Counted from the first letter of the stretch, positions 1-11,382 are shown. The stretch is 64,000 bases of DNA from Ceratobasidium sp. AG-K (GCA_037039685.1 JAWNGF010000007.1:1116001-1180000), one strand, 5' to 3'. Translations and numbers: made by a program. Notes: a model not told the origin generated them from the sequence alone.

Positions 1-1363
1 TTGATACAGGCGAGGTAGAAAAGGAGAGTAACTGGGGAGTCGAAAAGGTTGCGAGCGTTCCCGTAAGTCTTAGGCCCTTGCTTCACTCGACTCATATGCT
101 AATACGGGGTATACGCAGTACGAGATCCGGGTAACGGTTTCCTCGAGTGGAGGAGCGGGGTGGAAACGACGCAGGGTGTAACGCTAGCGACACATGAGTG
201 GAGGGGGGAGATGGCGTCGAAACTGCCTGCGCTTGGAGCAAGGGTAGCGTCTAGGACGGCCGTGAACTTGATGCATATGAATGTATGACCCCCCCCCCCC
301 CAAAAAAAAAAACCCTTTTGATGTTCATTTTTATGAAAACATAATTGTAATCTCTCAACGTATCTGCTTGTCATAATGCATTTGAATTGGTCGGGCGGTA
401 CATGTCTGACTAAACGGCAGCTCTCGAAGAGAGCGTCCGTAAAACGGGTGCTTAATCTTAGACTACTATCTGACTCGACGCGCCTTAATTTTAGACCATC
501 CAATGGGGTGGGCTCTCGTGAGCACCCATAATAAATAAATATTTATCAGGGGTGGCTCTTGATTATGTGGGTTCCCTCGTCGGGTCGTGCAGCACATCAT
601 TTCCCACTGGACTAACGGCACCAAATGAGCTGCGATAGCGGAGTGATATGCAGGCGTCGACAGATGCTGGACTCCCTTCAAAGCTACTGACGTTTCTGGG
701 GGCCCTTCAAGATCTCCAGAGCGGTAGGAGCCGGCATTGTCTGCTTGAATACTTCATATTCCTGCCTTTTACCATGCTGTGGCCGCGGCGTTTGGTTCAA
801 TACCAAGACACTAGCGACTTTTGAGGAGGGGCACAGGACGGCCTCATGAACTGTATGAGCTATCAGTCAACATACAAGGTAATGCCACAGACACAAGAAG
901 ACCATACTCTTCCTAGGAACATCCATTCCACTTGTCTCTCTCCGAGATAATCTCCTTCATCTATAAAGATATTATTCAGGCCATATCCGCCTGTTGACGT
1001 ACATGCACCGACCTGATCCCGGACGTCAATGGGAGTTGGACGATTCTGTGCGTCGGGCGCCCAGCGGTTTGTAAGAAGAGACCACAGGAGGTCAGCATGG
1101 TGAGTGTTTGAGGGTATATGCTCCTCGGGCCACTGTAACGGATGCGTTACCGCTTACGAGAGGTTGTGGAGGAGCCACGCGCGGGGTGGCTGTAGGATTC
1201 CTTGTATGCGCATGTATTGGCCCGGTGTCCTTTAAAAAGGACCCGGGTCCCCTTCTGTTCCCCTGTCCTCGTTCTTATTCATAATATCGACTGTGTTAAG
1301 GCTTGTCATACATCGCGACTACGTCGCGTAGACTATCTAAGATACATCGGTAATACGAGAACC
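1..1363. other. No recognisable gene; homopolymer tract
   Basis: I see no domain, no convincing exon chain and no RNA gene here. The only notable structure is a run of 13 C followed directly by 11 A at 289-312. Short open frames are present on both strands but none resembles a known protein. Confidence 0.5.
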
Positions 1364-1888
1364 TCACAGCCACGCCGGGTGCACGCCATCTGGAATCTTC
1401 TTCATAATTATAAATTCGTGCATACCAGCATAGGGAATAGTTCCTGTTATGATTCCCTTTTTTCCGTCAGAAGTTGAGTCAGAGCTGGAACGGTTTGGCG
1501 AAGCGTACGAGGATTGTCTAAGAATGTTGCCGTTAACACTGTCCCTACAACACATGCATGATGGACACACCATTCCAAGCGAATATACATCGGCTTCGGC
1601 AGTTAGTCCAGTTTCCTCTGCGAGTACTTCTGGGGCTTGACATGTACTCGGTATATCAGAAGCTGACACTGTAGTGATGTGTGTTGTGAGGTCTACCACC
1701 CAGTTGAGTGAAAAGCCTGCCTTGCTGGTAGTGGTCGAGAACCACAGAGTATATTCGCTCCGCACAGCGTTACCAAAGTGTGAGATCCGGCCACGATTAG
1801 CTAGAGCCTCCTCTCCTTGATCTCCAACCAGCTTGGGTGCCTTAGCTACTCTCAGGGTCTTAGTACAACTGTCAAGGCACCATGACAT
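1364..1888 (-). pseudogene. Protein kinase C-lobe fragment
   Basis: The minus strand encodes pieces of a Ser/Thr-Tyr type kinase C-lobe: an APEVL motif followed by a DVYSLGM block (activation-segment end and the conserved Asp of subdomain IX), then after a non-matching stretch a TGTIPYAGM block followed by a P-D-G-V-H-P stretch. The non-matching stretch may be an intron. No glycine-rich loop, catalytic lysine, HRD or DFG motif was found upstream, so the N-lobe and catalytic loop are missing. Such kinase fragments are common in basidiomycete accessory regions. I read it as a truncated relic; a heavily split gene is the alternative. Confidence 0.5.
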
Positions 1889-2639
1889 CCACTCGTCATC
1901 TATGATGCGTGTTCTCCCTTCAGGTACTTAATGCCTCCCTTGCGTACAACCCCCCCCCCCCCGTCTGTCCCTTTGCTTTCCCCATCAACATGTCCCCTGC
2001 TATTCGTATCCCTTCCTTTCCCATTAGCTATACCTTCAGACTCACTGGCCGACTGGCCTACCGGCTACTAGGGCCGCCGTAATTGTGGGTGGTTTATTCC
2101 TTAATCCACAGGGATGACTCACAACTGTGCACTGTAGCTATTAACTTGGACCACTTTGTGGGGTTGGTAGGAGCCCGGTAAGTAGATAATGCCATTGTAG
2201 CTATGAGAATTTGAGGACCAACAATTCAGGCTAACTCGCAGGTAGCTTTATCTCGGGCTCGACTACCTAGTAAGATTTTCTTTGGGGATTTGGTGGTGTG
2301 GCCTCTGTTAGGCGACGACCCGACTTCGATTCCTAGTTACTAAGTGTATATATATGAGAAACAAATATATGCTATCTTCTCAATACCCGCTTTCAAGGAT
2401 AATGAGAGAAATCAACCAAAAAAAGAGAATATAACTACTTCCCTTTATGGCCCATCCAACCGACGAAAGGCTAATGATTCCCATCATCCTGATGGGAACG
2501 ACCACCGTACTTCGGAATTTACCATTTGCGCGAAAACATTGTAATTGGCTCACCATTATGATTTCCCTTGTAGTGAATATGAGCTAGATAGCAAGTGGAT
2601 AATGCATTATCGCTGCATTTCTTGCTGGGCAGGGTTTCC
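1889..2639. other. No recognisable gene; poly-C run
   Basis: Nothing identifiable is encoded. A 13-base C run lies at 1950-1962. The remainder has no obvious repeats or exon chain. Confidence 0.5.
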
Positions 2640-3130
2640 TGATATCAAGACCCAAGACTCCGGAGTCAAGCACAAGTTTCGAGATAAGCGCGCGTCTGTT
2701 TGCCATTTCCAGCTAACCAAGGAATGTTCGGCCACGCAACGAACACACGTGCAAGTGCAGGAACCTTTGAAAGGGGTATTGATCGGCCCTGTGCCCCCTG
2801 CAAACTAGGTCGCCCCTCTCCTGCCGTGTCTTCGACCATCGTTAAGTATGTCTCACTTGGACAGTTCCAAACCAATCTATAGGTGTCAGCATGGCCAAGG
2901 CCCCCCAAGGGCCAAACAATTTACCACAATGAAAGATTACTCCGGGTGACAAATAGCCCGGGCATTTGATGATGGGGTACCAGAGTGCGCAAAGTGGGCC
3001 CTTCTCGTAAGTAAGGTTTTACCTGATAGCAAGTCCCTGATCGTTCCTCGCCAACTAACTAAATTCATGTAGGTTGGTGTCCCGTACCTAGTTAGATTTC
3101 GATATCATATCTCACCTCCCAAGTTAGGTA
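2640..3130 (+). pseudogene. Decayed copy of a caspase-like gene
   Basis: This stretch is a diverged duplicate of the start of the caspase-like gene at 3838. A segment near 2684-2750 aligns base by base with about 3796-3860, sharing the string GCGCGCGTCTGTTT and the AAGGAATGT around the start codon. Further on, an exon end encoding ECAKWALL is followed by a GT...TAG intron and then VGVPYL, matching CTKRALL, intron, VGISYQG in the better copy. The region between has stop codons and lacks the LPGTEEDV block. It is a non-functional tandem duplicate of the first exons only. Confidence 0.55.
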
Positions 3131-3837
3131 TATGTGTGGCGTTATTCCGTTGCTGGAACGATATTCGTCAACACACTCTCAGAAGGCCCCTGAGAGGCTC
3201 CAGAGTGGTTCCACGCACGGACTATACTGCTATCAGGGCATTGAACGGCTTCATTCATTGTAAGCAACTCGCCCATAACCCATCAGCTAGAACCTCACCC
3301 AACCGAAGCCTCTGAGTTGCGAGGCTCCCCCGTTGATTTATCCATGGATTTCTCTCAGCATTTATTGGATCCTAGATGGCCCATGCCTGGCGGACGTGAC
3401 ATGACACCGTTCTTCAGCCGTTTATGGTGAAAAGTATACAGTGGGCATATTTACAAACGTGTGTATAAGATCACAAGTAGGGTTCCCCTTTTAGATCCAC
3501 TAGTGCATTTCGCACTCAGAGCAGGGGCCATATCTCCCACCTGCACAATGCAAATATGAATGCGAGCACACGTTGAGGGTAGAATAAGTAAGATTCAAAT
3601 TGCGTCAACCCCGTGGTGCAGAGCCACTATGGCGCTGGGGTTGTTGGGGAGGCGCGATTCGTGCTCTACCACGGGTTAGAGCATTAGTTGACGCCACCCC
3701 CTATTTATGGCTGAATCCTGTGCGAGCGCCGGTGCGTGCGCATACGTCAAACACAGGATTTCAAACTCCGAATCATCTCAAGCGGGTAAGTTGCAGGATA
3801 GGCGCGCGTCTGTTTACTATATCTAGTTGATCAAGGA
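3131..3837. other. Intergenic, imperfect hairpin
   Basis: No gene seen. At 3602-3692 the sequence CGTCAACCCCGTGGT returns as an interrupted inverted copy (ACCACGGG, then GTTGACG), so about 90 bp could form an imperfect hairpin. Its nature is unknown; a small MITE remnant is possible. Confidence 0.4.
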
Positions 3838-6490
3838 ATGTCTCGGACATGTAACGGAAGCACGCCGTATGGGCTGTACAGTACTAGGAGAGAGCCTTTA
3901 AAGCCCTTCCGCCTTCTTAAACACAGCGACTCACCCTGCTTGGTTGAAACCATACTCCAACCCGGTCAATACCTCGTCCGAGTAGCTTCAAACTACCGTA
4001 CCGAGATCAATATGCCCCCTACAAACGACAAATCCTTTACCAATATTCGGAGGCTACTCCGGGTAACAAACGACCCAAGCATTCTAGACGGAGCGCCTGC
4101 ATGCACAAAACGAGCCCTGCTTGTGAGTCTAACCCCGCTGACCAGTCACAACTCAAAGTCGAAACATGGCTCTATACAGGTTGGGATATCATATCAGGGT
4201 CTAGACTCCAACATCATCTCCCACCTCCCCGGTACGGAGGAGGATGTACTTAGGATGGCAAAAATGCTTGGTCAGGCTGCTCATGCATATAATAGCCCTG
4301 ACGTACATTAACTACTTGATTGCGTCACCCAGTGGAAAACCAGGACTACCTTTTGGAGAATATACGCGTGTTGGTTAATGGGTACTCCGACTATCACGTC
4401 CCAACCAAGGCGAACATTGTGAGCTTTAGATATATGCTGAAGTGGAGAGGATTCTGATTTTGCTTTGCAGCTCATGGGACTTGCTTGGTTGGTAAAAAAC
4501 TGTCGTCCAGATGACTTCAGAACGTTTTATTGTAAGACCGATTCCTTCTTATGGGCGTCATACTCCGGATTAATCTGCGTGTATGCTCTAGTCGCTGGCC
4601 ATGGGTTTGATGACACTCAAAGCATTGATCATGGTGATATCTATCGCAAAGTTTACGACAAAAACCGGCCGCTGCTGAAAAATGAAAACGGTGCGTTTTG
4701 TGTTGACCACTTGCCCGAATGCAGCGATGCATACATTCTGTATAGTTTGCATACTAATCCTGTACTAGGGCAGCGAGCAACTCCTGAAGAACGCGAACTG
4801 ACGTACTCGCGAGAAGGTATTGGTTTGCTTGAATCACAGAAGTCAGTCCGACTGAACTTGCATAGCGATTGCCCCACAAGACGTACGTTGGTTGAGGCCA
4901 TTGCAAGACTCAGATTCAAGCTCAGGCTCAGAGACAGAGTACTTATCTGCCGATGAGGATAAGCTTGATAGTACCATGGTCACCGCCAAGTCTGTCCAGC
5001 GACGTTCGGCTACAGCTCAGCAAGTCAGAATTCGAAGTTTTGCGACCCCCAAAGGTTTAAAGATCGATCTCAATCGGTTGATCTTTGATACGGTAAGCTC
5101 GGAGGTTTCAACCTAGTAGTTCAACACTTGCATTACTTGCATTTGAAGGGTCCTTTGGCGTTTACTCATTTGATGAAATAGGACCTCAATAATGCATTCT
5201 CTGGCCTTCCTGAAAACAGCACACTCACGGTAGGTTGCCTCAATTTGTATCAGTGCTTAGAATTGCTTAACAGATCCTCTGCCATGATAAGTGCATATTC
5301 GATGTAGGTATTCAAATAATAGTCTTGGGACAAGCTTCCCGCTAATTCTATGTCAATATATGCAGTGCTGTCATAGTGGGAGAATGCTGAGTAACGACAT
5401 TCTCTCCAATCTGTCAGCTCTATTTGTGACTTACCATGACCGTGACTAGGTCTCCCACTTAAAATGGGGGGAGGCGGGTACCGTTCTGGCAGCCTAGATG
5501 CTCAGCTGGTTACCCGGTTTGGAAACATGGATGTGGCAGACCCGGGTGATAACAAAACGCCAACTACGATTGGCGAAAACGTTGAAGAAATAGTTCAGCG
5601 TCCAACCAGTGTTCGAGCCAATGTAGTAAATAAATTGGGTATGTCATTTTTATCTGGCCTAGTCGGCGGAGCTCACCATTCCGCACTGCTACTCGTTGTG
5701 TTCGTTCATATCACCAGGGCTCAGTCACGGACTGTGCATGGTTAAGACTACCGACAAGGGTAAATACTCGCATGTTATTACCGGGGAGAGGGTTTTCACC
5801 AATTCACGCAGGTCAATCGAACAAGACTGTTATCAATGTGCAGCATAGCCCCTACTATCCTGCCAAAGATCAAGTAGAGCCGGACCAAGCTTCACAGCCG
5901 CTTGGCCATGATAGTCATGTCCGCCCAGGCGATCGCAATGACGTCGAGAGCAACCAGCTTCCGAATATTGAGCAAGAAGCCAACAAGATTAAAGCCCGGG
6001 TGGTAAGTAACCCTTCCGTTTTCAAGTGATGACCAAGGTAAACAGGGACGTCACAGTTATGCTGGTCAGGGGCGCATCAGCGGCAGAACTCACAGGAAAT
6101 CATGGATCCAAATTTAGAGACAAGTTATGGTCTATTCACAAAGGTGAAAAAGATGGCTATAAATCCGCTTATCTTGTTGATCTGTAAGAACCCAGGCATT
6201 CTGTGACGTGGTCCAGTTTGGACGAACGAGCGCACCAGAGCCACGACTACCAGTAACAAATAAAGTAGTATTGTCAGACCAAAAGCAAACCTATCGTCAG
6301 ATATTTACCGCCGTTGAGTAAGTGAGAATCAGATTGTATAAACCTGTATTGGCCGACGCTACGATGATCTTGCTCACAACGCCTTTACTCTCAGTGCTTG
6401 GATAGAGACCCAACTTGAAACTTTGAATAAATTACTCCAGGAAAAGAATCCCGAACTCTCCAATATCGAACAATTTCCCCAAGTAAGCTC
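3838..6490 (+). CDS. Caspase-like cysteine protease (peptidase C14)
   Basis: Multi-exon gene. The first exon, from ATG 3838, ends in KRALL; a GT-AG intron leads to VGISYQG then LPGTEEDVLRMAKML, the start of a caspase fold. Later exons give a VPTKANI-LMGLAWLVKNC block and the catalytic-histidine motif FAGHG (His codon 4600-4602, completed across a splice). A Ser/Asp-rich exon (about 4900-5096) precedes FSGLPENSTLT, then CIFD spliced to CCHSGRM (catalytic Cys codon 5369-5371). Both dyad residues are therefore present. Further exons (about 5464-6029, TYRQIFTAVE near 6290-6320, and one to about 6490) fit the C-terminal part but are less certain. Type I metacaspase-like proteins act in fungal stress and cell-death pathways. 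Start and 3' end are uncertain. A decayed duplicate lies just upstream. Confidence 0.65.
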
Positions 6491-7000
6491 TACCAAATAC
6501 ATCGCGCCTAGCAGTTTATTGTACTCAGCCTATTGCGTTTGACATTTACCCAACATAGCTATGGTCTACACACAAGCTGGTGCGTAGTTCGTCTTGTCTA
6601 GGGAATCGTCCGGCTGCAATACTAACAATAAAGAAATCGCAGGACAAGGACTTAGATAGGCAGTTCGAAATGTGAATAACTAAAACCTGGAGGATCTAGC
6701 GGATGGAGCTCAGCGGTGACAGGGTATTTTCAAGTACTAGCATAACAGGCAGGGCTCCGCCCTAGTCTAGCCATAATGTCCAGCCTTATCCTTTTACACC
6801 CAGTACTCAAGTTCCGTTCCACCAGACTTGTATGTACATAGTGATGAATAACAAATAAGAGACTCATGTATTCCTATTACTCGGGCATCTTCTGATCAAA
6901 CCAAGTGCCAAACCTGCCTCTGAGTGTCCCCTAGATAATTAATTTATGCTGGTTGTATTCAGATTGTCAACCATGCCATTTGATTGATTGAATTTAATGT
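6491..7000. other. No recognisable gene
   Basis: The stretch between the caspase-like gene and the LINE fragment is AT-richer with no exon I can recognise. It may hold the 3' untranslated part of the upstream gene. Confidence 0.4.
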
Positions 7001-7460
7001 ATGCACCTTGCCATTAGGTATGTCACATGTATGTACGTTCCTCCCTCTCACGCAGGTGTTGCTGGCAACGAGCGGGCGGATAGGCTTGCTGAGCAGGGAG
7101 GACTTGCTCCACCCACCCCCTTCTTCCACCACACGATCTCATGGGCCCACACTAGATCCAAGAACAAGGCAATCAAGGATTGGGGTAAAATGTGGCTCCA
7201 AGGCCATCAATCCGAACACGTGCAACGCACCTTGGTGGCCGCCGGTGCTGAAACTCCACGTAGGACACAAAATCGATGCACCCCGTTCCGTCTTCACTCG
7301 CCTAAACCAGATCACCCTTGGTCACGGCTTCTTTGACGAATATGACAGTCGATTTGTGCCTGGCAAAGACCCATCTTGCCCGCGTGGCGAAGCCCCAGTC
7401 CAAACAATCAGACACGTCCTTGCGGACTGCAGTTCATCTGGAAACCTGACCGGGGATATA
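7001..7460 (+). pseudogene. LINE retrotransposon fragment, RNase H end
   Basis: The plus strand encodes SHAGVAGNERADRLAEQG, the typical end of the RNase H domain in non-LTR (Tad1-like) retrotransposons, followed by TRLNQITLGHGFF and a zinc-knuckle-like tail (CP-x-GE ... HVLADC). Between the two blocks the frame shifts near 7230-7260, and the usual CPCGE reads CPRGE, so one metal ligand is lost. Reverse transcriptase and endonuclease parts are absent: this is a 5'-truncated, broken copy. It is cut on its right by the Tc1 pair starting at 7461. Confidence 0.7.
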
Positions 7461-9048
7461 CAGTATGCAACAAAATTATACAGACTTTCAGCGCTTGTAA
7501 CGTATACGTGTCATATCGATGGAGCCAGCCATCCAATAAATATATAAAATTAAGTAAAAGGTATAGAGGCATGAGAAATACATGATAGAAAAAGAACGAC
7601 ATGATTTGGTTAGGAAATGGTCGAGTTATGAGCAAAACAAATCATAGGGGTTCTCTGTACAATTTAGTAACGGGAAAAATGGCGACCTTGATCAGTAGCA
7701 AATAGCACCTCCTTTCCATTTCAAAACCAGTGCCATCCTCTTTGGCATACTCTCAATCAATTTCTGACAATATTCAGGTGCAAACCCATTCCATTCGTCT
7801 TGAACTCGCCCCCAGAGCCCAAGGATCCCGTTGGGCAAGTTTTCATAGGTTCCAAGACGCCTTTTCAGCTCTGCCCCACAGATTTTCAATTGGGTTGAGG
7901 TCTGGTGAGTATGCTGGCCACTCCAGTACCTCCATTCCAGAATCTTCAAACCACTTGAGACAAATTTTAGCCTTGTGGGCACTTGCATTGTCTTGTTGGA
8001 AAATCACTGTCTCCGGCTCCAACCCTAAATGCTTGACACTGTCACTGAGTTCTTCCTTCAAAATCCGCAGGTATAACTCCTTAGTGAGTGTTCCGTCTAT
8101 CCTGCACCCAATCCCGGTTCCCTCATATCCTATACACCCCCAGAACATCAAAGACCCACTGCCAAAATTTCCTGTCTCCACTGTCAGCCTCTCAAAAAGC
8201 TCCTTCCCTCCACAAACCCAGCCCCATTTGACACCATCAGACCCCAGACGATTGATCTTAGTTTTGTCCAACCATAACACCTGTTTCCAATCTTCTATTG
8301 TCCAATGCTGGTGTGCCAGGGCAAAGGCAAGTCGCTCCCTCCAAGCACATGTGGTGAGCTTTGGTTTCTTGACCTTCTTCACAGCCTTAAGACCAGCACT
8401 TTTCAAGGCACATTGAACTGTTTGAGGATGCATGGTGACCCCCGTAATGTTTGACAGTAATTGTGTGGCCTGGGTAGCTGATACTGAATTTCTGTGGGTG
8501 ACAAGACACACAGCATGGCGGACTGCAGTCAGGCAAAGTTTGCAGGGCCGCCCACTCGCAGGCTTTGGGAGGTCAGGACAATGCTCGGCACGTACACTAG
8601 TCACTGTACCACGTGCAATGTGGCAATCAGAGACAATTCAAGTGACGGAGTGTCCAGAATCGAGTCCACAGAGGATAGAATTGAGCTTATGCTCAGAGAT
8701 TGCTTTGGGCATGATTGACGTGAGAAATGATTGATTTAATGTCTTGTAGGAACCATTACAATATTTATATACCCCCTAGGCTGGTCAGAAACACTTTACA
8801 GTGTTTTGAGGTGGTGGCCTTGCTGCCTGTGAAACACGTTACAAAATTGTACACACATACTGTGAGTTTTGTTCAATTTATTACTCCGCCGTTTCTGCAT
8901 GGAACTCCATGCAACAAACTGGAGCCATTATCTCACATGTTTTACTACCCTTCTGAGTTTTTCATTCAATTATTAGGGGTTTTGGCTGGAGTGTACAACT
9001 GAGACATTACAAAGGCGCCCAGCGTTTGTACAAATTTGTTGCAAACTG
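7461..9048 (-). mobile_element. Tc1-type DNA transposon, left copy of inverted pair
   Basis: A 1,588 bp Tc1/mariner-superfamily element flanked by TA at 7459-7460 and 9049-9050. The outer terminal repeat starts CAGTATGCAACAAAATTATA and the inner one, read from 9048 inward on the minus strand, starts CAGTTTGCAACAAATTTGTA, so the imperfect inverted repeats are about 25-30 bp. The transposase lies on the minus strand. It pairs almost perfectly, in opposite orientation, with the element at 9375-10961; visible differences are about a dozen substitutions and one C insertion. Confidence 0.85.
7692..8712 (-). pseudogene. Tc1 transposase, frameshifted and with stop
   Basis: DDE transposase with N-terminal helix-turn-helix region, WTIEDWKQVLWLDKTKI block (first catalytic Asp), FQQDNASAHKA (second Asp) and YSPDLNPIENLW (Glu), the DD34E pattern of Tc1 elements. 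The ATG at 8712 aligns with that of the right copy. Two lesions are seen: an in-frame TGA at 8638-8640, shared with the right copy, and a one-base gain in a C run at 7874-7877 (four C versus three) that shifts the frame just after NPIENLW. The product would be inactive. Confidence 0.85.
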
Positions 9049-9374
9049 TATAGTGCAGGACCTCAGGTAACTAGCCTGAGGTAAGATACTGAAAACTCGA
9101 AATTTCGCCGGTTGTGGATCTCCGCAGATTGGCCCGGCATTGCATGTCACCTTGGAACGGGACAGATTTTGGCCCACCGGTTGATCTTTGTACCCCTTAT
9201 TGTGCGTATCGCACCAATCCAGTTCAGCAAGTGCTCTGGTGATGCAATGGTGTGGGGTATGCCATTACTGTACACCACCAGCCCAGCACTATTTCACGAC
9301 AGGGAGTGTGTTGTTGGTGTAGGGTTTCACATTGTAGGTTTGGCTATCTGTAATCTACCTCAAAACAGCGCATA
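9049..9374. other. Spacer between the two Tc1 copies
   Basis: A 326 bp unique segment bounded by a TA dinucleotide on each side. It carries a 7 bp hairpin, CCTCAGG at 9061-9067 with CCTGAGG at 9075-9081. No coding content is recognised. It is either genomic DNA between two insertions or the loop of a composite element. Confidence 0.6.
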
Positions 9375-10961
9375 CAGTTTGCAACAAATTTGTACAAACG
9401 CCGGGCGCCTTTGTAATGTCTCAGTTGTACACTCCAGCCAAAACCCCTAATAATTGAATGAAAAACTCAGAAGGGTAGTAAAACATGTGAGATAACGGCT
9501 CCAGTTTGTTGCATGGAGTTCCATGCAGAAACGGCGGAGTAATAAATTGAACAAAACTCACAGTATGTGTGTACAATTTTGTAATGTGTTTCATGGGCAG
9601 CAAGGCCACCACCTCAAAACACTGTAAAGTGTTTCTGACCAGCCTAGGGGGTATATAAATATTGTAATGGTTCCTACAAGACATTAAATCAATCATTTCT
9701 CACGTCAATCATGCCCAAAGCAATCTCTGAGCATAAGCTCAATTCTATCCTCTGTGGACTCGATTCTGGACACTCCGTCACTTGAATTGTCTCTGATTGC
9801 CACATTGCACGTGGTACAGTGACTAGTGTACGTGCCGAGCATTGTCCTGACCTCCCAAAGCCTGCGAGTGGGCGGCCCCGCAAACTTTGCCTGACTGCAG
9901 TCCGCCATGCTGTGTGTCTTGTCACCCACAGAAATTCAGTATCAGCTACCCAGGCCATGCAATTACTGTCAAACATTACGGGGGTCACCATGCATCCTCA
10001 AACAGTTCAATGTGCCTTGAAAAGCGCTGGTCTTAAGGCTGTGAAGAAGGTCAAGAAACCAAAGCTCACCGCATGTGCTTGGAGGGAGCGACTTGCCTTT
10101 GCCCTGGCACACCAGCATTGGACAATAGAAGATTGGAAACAGGTGTTATGGTTGGACAAAACTAAGATCAATCGTCTGGGGTCTGATGGTGTCAAATGGG
10201 GCTGGGTTTGTGGAGGGAAGGAGCTTTTTGAGAGGCTGACAGTGGAGACAGGAAATTTTGGCAGCGGGTCTTTGATGTTCTGGGGGTGTATAGGATATGA
10301 GGGAACCGGGATTGGGTGCAGGATAGACGGAACACTCACTAAGGAGTTATACCTGCGGATTTTGAAGGAAGAACTCAGTGACAGTGTCAAGCATTTAGGG
10401 TTGGAGCCGGAGACAGTGATTTTCCAACAAGACAATGCAAGTGCCCACAAGGCTAAAATTTGTCTCAAGTGGTTTGAAGATTCTGGAATGGAGGTACTGG
10501 AGTGGCCAGCATACTCACCAGACCTCAACCCAATTGAAAATCTGTGGGCAGAGCTGAAAAGGCGTCTTGGAACCTATGAAAACTTGCCCAACGGGATCCT
10601 TGGGCTCTGGGGGCGAGTTCAAGACGAATGGAATGGGTTTGCACCTGAATATTGTCAGAAATTGATTGAGAGTATGCCAAAGAGGATGGCACTGGTTTTG
10701 AAATGGAAAGGAGGTGCTATTTGCTACTGATCAAGGTCGCCATTTTTCCCGTTACTAAATTGTACAGAGAACCCCTATGATTTGTTTTGCTCATAACTCG
10801 ACCATTTCCTAACCAAATCATGTCGTTCTTTTTCTATCATGTATTTCTCATGCCTCTATACCTTTTACTTAATTTTATATATTTATTGGATGGCTGGCTC
10901 CATCGATATGACACGTATACGTTACAAGCGCTGAAAGTCTGTATAATTTTGTTGCATACTG
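9375..10961 (+). mobile_element. Tc1-type DNA transposon, right copy of inverted pair
   Basis: A 1,587 bp element flanked by TA at 9373-9374 and 10962-10963. It has the same two terminal repeats as the left copy, with the 5' ends of both copies facing each other. Its transposase frame is intact apart from one early stop. Orientation and near identity make 7461-10961 one large palindrome with 1.59 kb arms. Confidence 0.85.
9711..10730 (+). pseudogene. Tc1 transposase with one early stop
   Basis: From ATG 9711 to the stop at 10728-10730 the frame is 340 codons, the normal size for Tc1-type transposases, interrupted only by TGA at 9783-9785 (codon 25). The open part from 9819 is 303 residues and contains the whole catalytic domain: LDKTKI, QQDNASAHKA and SPDLNPIENLW supply the DD34E residues. 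The stop falls within the N-terminal DNA-binding region, so an ATG-initiated product would lose part of the helix-turn-helix. The same TGA occurs in the left copy, so it predates their separation, unless it is removed by an unseen intron. Confidence 0.8.
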
Positions 10962-11382
10962 TATATCCCATATTTATCTTACGAGTTGATCTTTGAATTA
11001 CAGTGATCACTACGGACCTGTCGTAATCTAGGGTTCACGAGGTGTAGTTGGATATCTCATGAGTCGACAGGTCTCATTGGACATATGAGTGAGTCCAAAA
11101 ACCGACAATCGTAAATAACACGGAAATTAGGTCGAGTCCCAACCAGAATACCGGGCACTATTGGTTGTGGAGGATTCAGGGGCGCCGCCCTAGCTACATG
11201 CTTGAATCTAAATCGTCCTCCTGAACTGAGAAAGCAAGCTGTTCATCGTGGTATGATAATGCGTATCGCCACTTCGAGGGGAATGAAGTACGTAGTTCAG
11301 CTCTGGCTAAAAGGAGAGTAAATATCTATTGCACAAAGGAAGTGTAAGTGCGCGTTCGGTCTCGATTCGTTGTGCTGCATAC
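10962..11382. other. No recognisable gene
   Basis: Flank of the Tc1 pair. The first codons after the TA can be read in frame with the LINE fragment on the other side of the pair (see findings). Otherwise no feature is seen. Confidence 0.4.

Noticed and set aside
9112..9450. 112-residue gene in the Tc1 spacer
   Set aside because: It runs across the terminal repeat of the right transposon and resembles nothing known.
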